NCBI GenBank assembly: GCA_964385645.1
Contig: CAYLPT010000076.1
Span: 1 to 11,166, forward strand
DNA length: 11,166 nucleotides
Direction: 5' to 3'
Origin: CAYLPT01 sp964385645
GTDB taxonomy: Bacteria; Armatimonadota; Hebobacteria; Hebobacterales; Hebobacteraceae
The stretch's first letter is position 1; each line of letters opens with the position of its first letter. The notes beneath the pieces are model-generated. The model did no database searches. It was not told where the DNA came from and worked only from the letters and a program-made list of their open reading frames with translations. The translations under genes were made by a program, and so were the position numbers. Of the stretch, positions 1-6,785 are shown piece after piece.

Positions 1-820
1 GGGGGGCCGACGGTAGGGCCGGCATCGCCCGGCCCAGCGCACTAGCGAACGCCGTGGCGCTCTGGTACCTAGCTGAGGGGTGCTTGTGGAGACCACGTAG
101 CATCGCCTTCTCGAGGGCGACCGGCAGGGAGGGAACGAGGCGGCGCGGCGGTGGCACTGGGTCCTCGATGATCTGGCGCATGGTTACGAGAGGCTCGTGG
201 TGGTAGAAGGGAGGCCGGCCCGTAACCATGTGGTAGAAGACCGCCGCGATGGAGTAGATGTCGGTCCGGTAGTCAACGCCGGGGAGGCCTTTCGCCTGCT
301 CCGGGGACATGTACTCAGCGGTGCCGAAGCGGGACCCGGACATCGTGATGCGGGTGTGGTCCTCCATGCGCGCGATGCCGAAATCGGTCAACACAGGGCT
401 GCCGTCGCCTCGGAACATTATGTTAGCGGGCTTGACATCGCGGTGCACCACCCTCATGCGGTGCGCATAGTCGAGCGCGTCGCAGATAGGCGCGATGATG
501 GCTAGCGCCTGCGCCGGGTCCATGGGCTGCGTCAGTCGCTCGGCCAGCGTGCCTCCCGGCAGGTACTCGAAGGCGATGAAGTAGGGAGGTGGGGTGCGGT
601 AGCCGCTCCATACGGCGACGATGTGGGGGTGTGAGAGCGCGGCGGCCGTCTCCTTCTCCTTGCGGAACCGGGCCACGAACTCGGATTTGGTCTCAAGGTG
701 CTCGTAGAGCACCTTGAGGGCGACTATGCGGTTGACAGAGCGCTGACGTGCGCGGAACACCCGCGCCATCCCGCCCTGCCCGATCTCCTCCAGAATCTCG
801 AAGTCCTCTATCTCCCGCAT
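1..820 (-). CDS. Hanks-type serine/threonine protein kinase (3' end beyond window)
   Basis: The visible 273 residues form almost a whole eukaryotic-like protein kinase domain, which transfers phosphate from ATP to Ser/Thr of partner proteins in the cytoplasm. Seen in order: glycine-rich loop GQGGMARVFRA (residues 14-24), catalytic Lys in ALKVL (K36), catalytic loop HRDVKPANI (126-134), DFG (146-148) and the activation-segment end GTAEYMSPEQ (166-175). All catalytic residues are present, so it should be active. The frame runs off the left edge without a stop, so any C-terminal tail (membrane helix, sensor domain, zinc ribbon) is unseen. The ATG at 818-820 lies inside the end of the VWA gene (stop 808-810), a 13-nt overlap typical of translational coupling. 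It is the last visible gene of a run with FHA, PP2C and VWA genes. Its substrates are not shown by the sequence; the FHA protein and the phosphatase are obvious candidates. Confidence 0.96.
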   Translation of the reverse strand, partial: MREIEDFEILEEIGQGGMARVFRARQRSVNRIVALKVLYEHLETKSEFVARFRKEKETAAALSHPHIVAVWSGYRTPPPYFIAFEYLPGGTLAERLTQPMDPAQALAIIAPICDALDYAHRMRVVHRDVKPANIMFRGDGSPVLTDFGIARMEDHTRITMSGSRFGTAEYMSPEQAKGLPGVDYRTDIYSIAAVFYHMVTGRPPFYHHEPLVTMRQIIEDPVPPPRRLVPSLPVALEKAMLRGLHKHPSARYQSATAFASALGRAMPALPSAP

Positions 821-1884
821 CGCCGTCGCCTGCCCCTGACTGCGAAAGCCGTTACCAGCCCCAGGTTCAGCACGATGAGTCCACCGACGGTGGCCGTGAC
901 CGGAGCGAGACCGGAAACCCCGCGCCATGCTGCCATCCACTCGGTCTGCGGCCTCAGATACTGGCGCGCGTCGGCCGCTTCCCGCGCCGAGTCGCGAACC
1001 GACACCGCGACGGTGTGCCAGATGTCATCGAGGGCCGCCTCAGGCGCGCTGTAGGTGAGCACGTACTCGTTCGTGAGCTGCTCGGTGACGGCCCGGTAGA
1101 CGTGGCGCATGTCGGCGGCTTCAGCAGCGTGGAGCAGGACACCCCCTGACCCGTCCGCGAGGGCGGATAGCACATCGGCAGCCACCGGATGGCCCAGCGC
1201 GACGCAGTGAAGGGCCACATCGGCTGCGCTTGCGGCCTCCAGGCAGTCGGCCAAAGTGGCCCTGCTAGCCGTATCCCGCCCGTCGCTGAACACGATCACC
1301 GCTCTACGGTCAGCGTCCTGCTGAGCCAATGCCTCGGCCGCGCGAACTACTGCGTCGTAGAGCGCGGTATTGCCCCCGACCCGCGCGTCGTCTAGGGGGG
1401 CGAGGGCCAGAGCATGATCTCTGGTCGGCTCGGGGACTTCGCCGACAGTGCCGGCGAAGGTCAACACCGCGAGCCTATCGCCTTGGCTCATGCGCGAGGC
1501 GAAGTCGCGTGCCGCCGCCGCGGCCTCGGCAGACGGCTCGCCCCGCATGCTGCCACTGCGGTCAACGAGCAGGACCACCGCGATGCTCGCACCGTCGGAG
1601 AGCACGGACAAGGCGCTGAGATCCTTCACTGGCTGGCCGTTGTCGGTGACCATGAAGTCGGCGGACGAGAGGCCGGTCAGGCTCGCCCCGCGCTCATCTG
1701 TGACCGCCACGAAGGCGCTAACCTGGGGGAAGGCGACGCCCTCGACGCGGTGTAGCATCACCTCGATGCCCTCCGCGCCGGCGCGATTCGGTGCCGCGCC
1801 GCCCGGCCCACAGAGCAGACAGCAAGCCAGCCCAACGGCCGCGGCAGTGGGCCACAGCCGCGGCGTCTGCCCCCATCGCATCAT
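808..1884 (-). CDS. Exported VWA-domain protein with C-terminal membrane anchor
   Basis: A 358-aa protein in three parts. An N-terminal hydrophobic stretch (about 12-30) looks like a signal peptide. Residues 53-95 (VTDERGASLTGL then DF.VTDNGQPV) look like the small beta domain that precedes VWA in VWFA-related exported proteins. The von Willebrand factor A domain follows, with a complete MIDAS metal site: D-x-S-x-S at 108-112 (DRSGS), Thr173 in GGNTALYDAV and Asp201 in VFSDG. A hydrophobic helix (about 325-348) then a basic end (RGRRRRCGR) predicts a C-terminal anchor with the VWA domain outside the cytoplasm. VWA domains bind protein ligands through a metal ion; the ligand here is unknown. 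I chose the ATG pair at 1879-1884: it gives the signal peptide, follows GGAG and lies 13 nt after the PP2C stop. The frame is open back to 2151, but that would overlap the PP2C tail and add an unconvincing Arg-rich leader. Confidence 0.9.
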   Translation of the reverse strand: MMRWGQTPRLWPTAAAVGLACCLLCGPGGAAPNRAGAEGIEVMLHRVEGVAFPQVSAFVAVTDERGASLTGLSSADFMVTDNGQPVKDLSALSVLSDGASIAVVLLVDRSGSMRGEPSAEAAAAARDFASRMSQGDRLAVLTFAGTVGEVPEPTRDHALALAPLDDARVGGNTALYDAVVRAAEALAQQDADRRAVIVFSDGRDTASRATLADCLEAASAADVALHCVALGHPVAADVLSALADGSGGVLLHAAEAADMRHVYRAVTEQLTNEYVLTYSAPEAALDDIWHTVAVSVRDSAREAADARQYLRPQTEWMAAWRGVSGLAPVTATVGGLIVLNLGLVTAFAVRGRRRRCGR

Positions 1885-1897
1885 CGCGCTCCGCTCA

Positions 1898-3577
1898 TCA
1901 GCCTCTTCTCCACCAGCGATCGGCATGGCCTGCCCTGCTCTCCTCGTCGGAGGGATCCAGGCCATCTTCCGCTCCCTCGCCCATGGGAGGTTCAGGGGCA
2001 ACGTCTGCCGTCGCTGGCTCGGGCTGTTCTGGAGCCGCCTGTCTCGGCGACGCAGTAGTCTCCCCGCGTGACTCCGGTGGCGCAGCCGCAGGCGTAGCCT
2101 CGCCACGCGCGCCAGACCCAGGTGCCTCGCCTCGGCTGACTCCTGGGGCACGCCGAGCGCGCGGCTGCTCAGTCACCGACTCCCTCCTCGTGGGCGGGCG
2201 GCGCTCAGCACCCCCGGGGTCTGGCGGCCGCGCGCCCTCCGACACTCCGGTCGGCGCGCTGTCTCGCAGCCTGATCTCCACCGGGATGTCCTCCTCGCCT
2301 TCCCCCGGGATGAAGAACCGGATACTCTCTTCCGGGAACTTGCGGATGCTGCCCTCAGTCCTTCCCGGCGGCGTGTGCTCGCCCCCTCTGTCGAGCGGTC
2401 TGCCGTCGAAGCTGACCCCCAGCGCCTTGGGCTTCTCTCCGTCGCGGCGATCGAGCACCCAGCTAGCCCCGCCGCCCAGAGTCAGATACAGCTCGAAGAC
2501 GAGTTCCTGCCTGCGTAGGCTTCCGACGCGGGCCGGGAGGTCCACCTCCCGGCCCGGCTCCACCGGCTGGCCCTCGATGAGGAGGGATGTCTGGTCGGCC
2601 TGGGAGCCGGAGAGCTCGGCCCGCGCCCTGCCCTCATGCACGCGCAGCTTCAGCCGGAGCGCGGGCGGCCTGGGGTTAGCGGAGGCAGGGGGGGGACGAG
2701 TCGGCCGTCCCACCAGCAACACAGCGCCAACGAGCAGGAGGGCCAGACTGAGAGCCACCGCAAGAGCGGCCACACCGCGGGGCGCGGCTCGGCGGCCGGA
2801 TCGCGTCGTGCCGAGAGGGATGCAAGCGACGGTCGCATTGTCGCTTCCGTCGCGCTGGCGCGCAAGGGCAACAAGACGAGCGCAGGCCGCCCGCGGGTCG
2901 GGCCCAATCGCCACCGCCTGCGCGATCTCGCGGTCGCTTACCGCGTTGTGGAGGCCGTCAGTGGAGAGCAAGAGCACGTCTCCCTCTACCACCTGCTCAA
3001 CCACGATGTCTGGCACGACGGAGGGTCGCACCCCCACTGCCCGGGTGAGCCGGTTCCGCTCCCCTGAGAGCGCCACTTCCTGGGGCGAGATGAGACCGCG
3101 GCGCATCTTCTCATGGGCCAGGTTGTGGTCCCTGGTCAGCGCGCGGGCGCGTCCCGCCCGCACAAGATAGGCGCGGCTGTCGCCGACGTGTCCTACGTAC
3201 AGCCGGCCGCGATGGATGACCGCACCGGTTAGGGTGGTACCCATACCACGGCGGTCGCTGCTGCTGCGGCCGGCGCGGAGGACCTGGGCGTTGGCCTGTG
3301 AGAACCCCTCCTCGATCGCCGCCGCGGGGTCGAAGTGGTCGCCGGCGGCCGAGAGGCTGGCGCCGACCGCGCCGACGAAGGCCCTGACCGCCAGGCTGCT
3401 GGCGACATCACCGGCTGCATGCCCTCCCATGCCGTCGGCCACGACTGCCGCCAGGGCGCTTGCGTCCCGGCCAGCCGACTGCGGCCGCAAGGGCAACACC
3501 AGGACGGCGTCCTCGTTGGCCGAGCGCACGGGCCCGGTGTCCGAGGAGGTAGCATACGCGGCCGGCGGCCGCCCCAC
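1898..3577 (-). CDS. PP2C-family Ser/Thr phosphatase, membrane-anchored, with long extracytoplasmic tail
   Basis: This 559-aa protein should remove phosphate from Ser/Thr, opposing the kinase of the same operon. The catalytic domain (about 8-256) shows the usual PP2C motifs: SANED (19-23), VADGMGGHAAG (46-56), GTTLTG (113-118), GHVGDSRAYL (129-138), LSTDGLHN (204-211) and SDNATV (245-250). The metal ligands D23, D48, G49, D207 and D246 are all present. A hydrophobic helix (about 267-290) then places the remaining 270 residues outside the cytoplasm: a beta-rich stretch (about 305-440) followed by a Pro/Ala/Glu/Arg-rich, probably disordered tail (440-559). Bacterial PP2Cs such as PstP also have one helix and an outer part, so the plan is known, but this tail is long and not recognised. 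The start is GTG at 3575-3577, preceded by AGGAG. It lies 38 nt after the FHA stop and 13 nt before the VWA start. Confidence 0.96.
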   Translation of the reverse strand: MGRPPAAYATSSDTGPVRSANEDAVLVLPLRPQSAGRDASALAAVVADGMGGHAAGDVASSLAVRAFVGAVGASLSAAGDHFDPAAAIEEGFSQANAQVLRAGRSSSDRRGMGTTLTGAVIHRGRLYVGHVGDSRAYLVRAGRARALTRDHNLAHEKMRRGLISPQEVALSGERNRLTRAVGVRPSVVPDIVVEQVVEGDVLLLSTDGLHNAVSDREIAQAVAIGPDPRAACARLVALARQRDGSDNATVACIPLGTTRSGRRAAPRGVAALAVALSLALLLVGAVLLVGRPTRPPPASANPRPPALRLKLRVHEGRARAELSGSQADQTSLLIEGQPVEPGREVDLPARVGSLRRQELVFELYLTLGGGASWVLDRRDGEKPKALGVSFDGRPLDRGGEHTPPGRTEGSIRKFPEESIRFFIPGEGEEDIPVEIRLRDSAPTGVSEGARPPDPGGAERRPPTRRESVTEQPRARRAPGVSRGEAPGSGARGEATPAAAPPESRGETTASPRQAAPEQPEPATADVAPEPPMGEGAEDGLDPSDEESRAGHADRWWRRG

Positions 3578-3615
3578 TGTCGCTCTCCTGCTCGCCGCCA
3601 GTTCTTCGGGCGTGC

Positions 3616-4575
3616 CTAGCCGCTGTCGCCGCTGGGGCCTATCATCCGGAAGACCAGCTTCGTACGCCCGACCCGGATCTCATCCTTGTCAACCAGCGAG
3701 TGCTTCAGGATCCGCTGGCCGTTCACATAGGTCCCGTTGGTGCTGGCCAGGTCCTGAATGTAGAAGCTCCCGTCTTCCCACCAGATGACTGCGTGCTGCC
3801 GCGAGACGGTGTCATCGCCGGAGAGCCGGATGGCCACGTCGTCACCCGCCCCTATGCGCTGCTTCTCCCGGCCCTTCATGAGCGGGAACTGGGTATTGGC
3901 CCTCGCGCCGGGGCCCTCGACCACCGTTAGATCCGCCACCGCAGCCGGCGTCCATATCCTGGTCCCGGTCTCGGGAGGCGCGACAGGGTGCGTTCCAGGC
4001 TCGGGCCTATCGTCGGGCGGGGGTGCGCCACGTAGCGGCGTGCGGCACTCGCTGCAGAAGTTCGACTCCGGGTCGTTGACCTTCTGGCACTTGGGGCACA
4101 TGACACCCATGGGGAGAGGTAGCTCGTCGTCATCGGGTTTCGCCCGCGCCGGCTTCACCAGCAGGTAGACCAGCGTGAAGGCGAGAGCCGCCAACACGGC
4201 GACCGCGGCAATGACCAGCGAGTTCCAGCCCTGCTCGACGATGACGGGCACGCCGCCGGTGGCATCCACGGTGCCCCTCACCCTGCGCTCCACTCCGTTG
4301 GGCGGTGGCGCCTTGGTGGTTCTCACGCGGATCACTGCGCCGGTATCCGGCTCGGACAGGTCGTACTCTCCCCGGTACTTGACGGCCGAGCCGGCCTGCG
4401 CCACGAGCACGCTGGAGTTGGACACCACGCCGAACACGGAGACGCGCTCCTTCGCCCATCGCTGCGGATCCCGGAGGATATCCGGAATCGGGACCTTGGC
4501 CGCGTGGGCCGCGGTGGACCCCGCCAGTGCGGCGCCGACCACAAGCAGCGTCAACAGCACAGACCTTCGCTTCAT
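3616..4575 (-). CDS. Membrane-spanning zinc-ribbon/FHA-domain protein
   Basis: A 319-aa phosphothreonine-reader protein that crosses the membrane once. Seen in order: signal peptide (1-26); an exported domain of about 85 residues (28-113; DILRDPQRWAKERVSVFG, then V.VRT and RVRGTVD) suggestive of a small OB-like beta fold; a membrane helix (118-140); a four-Cys zinc ribbon CPKC...CSEC (C160, C163, C174, C177); a Pro-rich linker; and an FHA domain (215-311) with RIGAG, SRQHA (258-262), STNGTYVNG (278-286) and closing VGRTKLVF. FHA domains bind phosphothreonine peptides, so the cytoplasmic half probably docks on the phosphorylated kinase or a shared substrate. It is the first gene of the minus-strand run. 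The ATG at 4573-4575 is preceded by GGAGGT 9 nt upstream. The likely promoter lies about 460 nt upstream, with no convincing gene in between. The exported domain's ligand is unknown. Confidence 0.95.
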   Translation of the reverse strand: MKRRSVLLTLLVVGAALAGSTAAHAAKVPIPDILRDPQRWAKERVSVFGVVSNSSVLVAQAGSAVKYRGEYDLSEPDTGAVIRVRTTKAPPPNGVERRVRGTVDATGGVPVIVEQGWNSLVIAAVAVLAALAFTLVYLLVKPARAKPDDDELPLPMGVMCPKCQKVNDPESNFCSECRTPLRGAPPPDDRPEPGTHPVAPPETGTRIWTPAAVADLTVVEGPGARANTQFPLMKGREKQRIGAGDDVAIRLSGDDTVSRQHAVIWWEDGSFYIQDLASTNGTYVNGQRILKHSLVDKDEIRVGRTKLVFRMIGPSGDSG

Positions 4576-5036
4576 CGTCCTCGCACCTCCCTCTCCAGGA
4601 GTATCGCCAGACGCAGCCTATGACTGCTTGCTTCCGGCCGTAGCGGTAGCCGACGGATACAGGCGGAATCGCGGGTAGCGCGACGCGGCGCCAGGAACGA
4701 ATGGTAGACTGGCTGAGAGCGCACCGCACCAGAGAGTGCCATGGACCCACAGACCCTGGTTAGGGGCCGCACGAGGCAAGTGCTCGCCCATGCTGCACGG
4801 CCCCGCCTGCTGCAGCGTCCATACGAGCAGTCCATGCGCGCTCGCCCCCCTTGCCGCCAGCGGCGCCCGGCTCGACACACGAGCCTCAAGACGGATGGGA
4901 GTGACGGGCATCTGCCGATGGCAGAGCCGCTACTTCGCCGAGTCGCGGCAACACCCTTCCCAGCGGTCTCAGCGGCAGTGCTCACCTGAATCTGCCTGCT
5001 CCGGCATCCGAAGGCACCTGCCGCCTGCAGGCCTTC
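4576..5036 (-). other. Long untranslated leader of the FHA operon, with hairpins
   Basis: No frame on either strand here looks like a protein: the open frames are Arg/Ser-rich, lack ribosome sites and overlap one another. If transcription starts near 5036 from the leftward TATAAT promoter, this becomes a 5' leader of about 460 nt. It contains at least two clear hairpins: a 6-bp perfect stem with loop ACACA at 4869-4885, and TCTGCC/GGCAGA at 4911-4925 extended by a GGC/GCC pair across 4907-4928. A further GCTGCA...TGCAGC inverted repeat spans 4792-4816. I do not recognise a known riboswitch or leader class. A second, closer promoter cannot be excluded. Confidence 0.5.
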
Positions 5037-5042
5037 TGAGGT

Positions 5043-5071
5043 ATTATACCCTACCAGGCAGCTTCCTGCAA
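5043..5071 (-). promoter_or_regulatory. Leftward sigma70-like promoter of the FHA-PP2C-VWA-kinase operon
   Basis: Read on the minus strand, TTGCAG (5071-5066) and a perfect TATAAT (5048-5043) are separated by 17 nt. The -10 is ideal; the -35 matches consensus at three of six positions. Expected start is near 5036. It lies back to back with the rightward promoter, only 17 bp between the two -35 boxes, so a regulator bound here could act on both units. Confidence 0.6.
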
Positions 5072-5088
5072 GCCGAGGTAGCCTGCCC

Positions 5089-5117
5089 TTGACATGGGCC
5101 TGGTGCTGGGCTAGAAT
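5089..5117 (+). promoter_or_regulatory. Rightward sigma70-like promoter of the FecR-domain gene
   Basis: TTGACA (5089-5094), a 17-nt spacer and TAGAAT (5112-5117) give a near-consensus housekeeping promoter: -35 six of six, -10 five of six. The expected start, near 5124, is about 205 nt before the FecR-domain start codon. Confidence 0.7.
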
Positions 5118-5328
5118 CGCCCCGCTCAAAGCCACTGAGCTACGATCCAGCCCCGATTGCGAGGAGCCGCCCGCACGAGCGCGTGCCCGACATCGGCCTC
5201 TGCTCTCAGTCGTTGTACGAGCCGCTGGTCGTGGCTGTCAGCCCCGGTGTCGCGAGGGATATCCAGGGCGCTTGCGCCTGCCCAGCGGTATAGGGCCAGT
5301 TCAATGCGCTATAGAGGGAGCGCCTGAG
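5118..5328 (+). other. Leader of the FecR-domain gene, with 5' hairpin and RBS hairpin
   Basis: The open frame continues upstream to 5089, but the signal peptide and ribosome site put the start at 5329, so this stretch is read as 5' leader. Two small hairpins are visible. GCTCA/TGAGC (5124-5140, 7-nt loop) lies at the predicted mRNA 5' end. GCGCT/AGCGC (5306-5310 with 5319-5323) encloses the Shine-Dalgarno GAGGGAG (5314-5320). No known regulatory RNA class is recognised. Confidence 0.45.
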
Positions 5329-6564
5329 ATGAGAGCGCTATCGCTGTTCATGACTGTTGCTTACGTGCTTCTCATGACCGACGCGCCAACGGTCGCCGAC
5401 GGCGGACTAGCAGCACGAGTGCGGGCCGTCGTGAGACAGCCAGAGGTACAGAGGGCGACGAGCTATGTCTGGCTTGTCGCCACAGAGGGGCGAGAGCTCT
5501 CCGCGCGAGATCGGGTTCGGACCGGCGAACACGATCGGGTCATCATCGAGTACGAAGATGGATCAGAGCTCTGGGTGGACGTCAGCAGCGAGCTCGTCGT
5601 AGGCGGAAGCGCAGACGACTCCGGGCTAGTGCTGGGACAGCTTGTGGACGGGCGCCTCTGGGCGCGAGTCAGCCCGGCATCCGGGTCGGCTGTGCGACTG
5701 ACCGCGGGCACGGCAGAGGTGCACGTAGAGCGCGGCGATCTGCGCCTGAGCATTGAGGACCAGGACGCGGTGGTTCTGGTGGTCCTGGAGGGCCTGGCTC
5801 TGATGGAGGCCGAGGGCGAGTCCGTCGTCGTCTACGAAGGCCAGCGCTGCCTCGTCGAGCCCGGCCGCCGGCCCGCGAGGCCGACGGATGCTGGCCCCGC
5901 CGAGCTCCGGTGGCCTGAGTTCGCGGCCCCGCCGGCTTCGGAGCAACCTGTTCCGCCGAGGGATGAACGTGAGCGGCCGGCGGGCGGCGCGCTGCTGGGG
6001 CTGGCCGGGGTCGGCCTGCTGTTGGCGGCCTTGGGAGGCGGCGGAGGAGGGGGAACGATGTACCAACCTCCCCCGGACGTGTATCTCGCGCCTGCCTTCG
6101 CCGACGCGGCCATCCAGACTCCGGAGACTCTGCGCTCGATCCTGGCCCCCTCGATGCAGGACAGACCGGGAGACGCTCGCGTCACCTGCTGGAGCGGCCG
6201 GACCACCTCCGCGGAGATCGGTGTCGAGGCCGGCGGCCGCCCGTGGTCGGTCACGACCTGCCTGGCAGGATCGTGGAGGCCCGGCCGTAGCCCATATGCC
6301 CCTACTCTGCGGGCCGGTCTGGCGGCCACTGGATCGCCTGGGAGTGGACAGGAGGGGCGCTTCGCCTATGCAGGTCTGTCCGTCACCCGCGACGAGTCGA
6401 CCAGTCTGACCCTTGAGCTGCGCGACTGGCGCGGCCGGATGGTGGGCGACCAACGCTGGGCTGTGGCGCTTCTGTCGCTGACCGATGAGTGCCGTCTGGC
6501 CATCGGGCGCGACCTACGCCATGATACGAAGGCGTGCCTGCTTGAGTACCAGCTCCGCTGGTAG
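5329..6564 (+). CDS. Exported FecR-domain protein with internal membrane helix
   Basis: This 411-aa protein begins with a signal peptide (about 1-23). A FecR-type beta domain follows (about 56-176), with the family pattern of a low-complexity 'DRVRTGEHDRV', an acidic 'YEDGSELWV' turn and repeated beta strands up to VYEGQRCLVEPG. FecR domains occur in anti-sigma signalling and, more widely, in secreted envelope proteins; the sequence does not show which applies, and no sigma-factor gene is in view. After a Pro-rich linker comes a hydrophobic helix (about 219-235), directly followed by seven glycines (236-242). An unrecognised C-terminal part of about 165 residues, with Cys at 287, 311, 388 and 403, ends the protein. 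I chose ATG 5329: GAGGGAG lies 8 nt upstream and the signal peptide begins there. The gene diverges from the kinase operon and shares its promoter region, hinting at a common function. Confidence 0.85.
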   Translation: MRALSLFMTVAYVLLMTDAPTVADGGLAARVRAVVRQPEVQRATSYVWLVATEGRELSARDRVRTGEHDRVIIEYEDGSELWVDVSSELVVGGSADDSGLVLGQLVDGRLWARVSPASGSAVRLTAGTAEVHVERGDLRLSIEDQDAVVLVVLEGLALMEAEGESVVVYEGQRCLVEPGRRPARPTDAGPAELRWPEFAAPPASEQPVPPRDERERPAGGALLGLAGVGLLLAALGGGGGGGTMYQPPPDVYLAPAFADAAIQTPETLRSILAPSMQDRPGDARVTCWSGRTTSAEIGVEAGGRPWSVTTCLAGSWRPGRSPYAPTLRAGLAATGSPGSGQEGRFAYAGLSVTRDESTSLTLELRDWRGRMVGDQRWAVALLSLTDECRLAIGRDLRHDTKACLLEYQLRW

Positions 6565-6599
6565 CACGGCGATGGCTGTAAGTGGGCGCGCCGGCCGGC

Positions 6600-6785
6600 C
6601 CCCTGGGTGCCGCGATGGATAGCTGCGTTGCCAAGAGTGAGCTCCGGGCGGCCGGGAGGGGCGATCTGAGGCGCAGTGTGGCCGCATGCCGCGCGTGGGG
6701 CGACATCGCTCCCATCACAAGAGGCTATCTCCAGGGAGCGGGACGAGACATCAATGCCCACGCACAACAACTTCGCTTCCGCCAT
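6600..6785 (-). pseudogene. Degraded 5' fragment of an IS110-family transposase
   Basis: From the ATG at 6783-6785, the minus strand reads MAEAKLLCVGIDVSSRSL then EIASCDGSD. That is the start of an IS110-family DEDD transposase: the GIDVS motif carries the first catalytic Asp. It is preceded by AGGAGGCGATAG, a good ribosome site. After about 28 residues the frame stops resembling the family. A weak echo of the next conserved stretch (family pattern xNDLPGAxxLL; here RSPLPAARSSLL) appears in the +1 frame downstream of about 6700, so a frameshift is likely. The rest of the roughly 300-400-aa transposase, including the serine-containing C-terminal domain, is absent; the FecR gene ends just beyond. 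This is a dead remnant. The N-terminal match is fairly convincing, the frameshift continuation much less so. Confidence 0.6.

Noticed and set aside
1885..2151. Longer start for the VWA gene at 2151
   Set aside because: It would overlap the PP2C tail by 250 bases and place 89 Arg-rich residues before an obvious signal peptide; the ATG pair at 1884 has a ribosome site.
1791..3170. 459-aa open frame on the plus strand
   Set aside because: It lies antisense to the PP2C gene, which has all its catalytic motifs. The frame is Ser/Arg/Ala-rich and low in complexity, a GC-rich shadow.
4930..5036. Possible thiamine or cobalamin riboswitch (CTGAGA and GGTGCCTTCGG fragments in the leader)
   Set aside because: Isolated short matches only; the remaining conserved blocks of either class, and their spacing, are missing, and the downstream genes are unrelated to those vitamins.
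4572..5135. 187-aa open frame on the minus strand upstream of the FHA gene
   Set aside because: No ribosome site, no recognisable domain, Arg/Ser-rich composition, and it would contain the promoter itself.
5080..5165. tRNA-like sequence on the minus strand (GTAGCTCAGTGGC resembles a D-arm)
   Set aside because: The anticodon loop lacks the invariant U33 position, no T-arm GTTCRA sequence follows, and the acceptor arms do not pair.
1..6564. Type VI secretion phosphorylation pathway (kinase, PP2C, FHA) serving the RHS toxin
   Set aside because: No type VI structural gene is in the window, and the exported VWA and FecR proteins do not belong to that pathway; the link to the RHS genes would rest on proximity across a scarred region.
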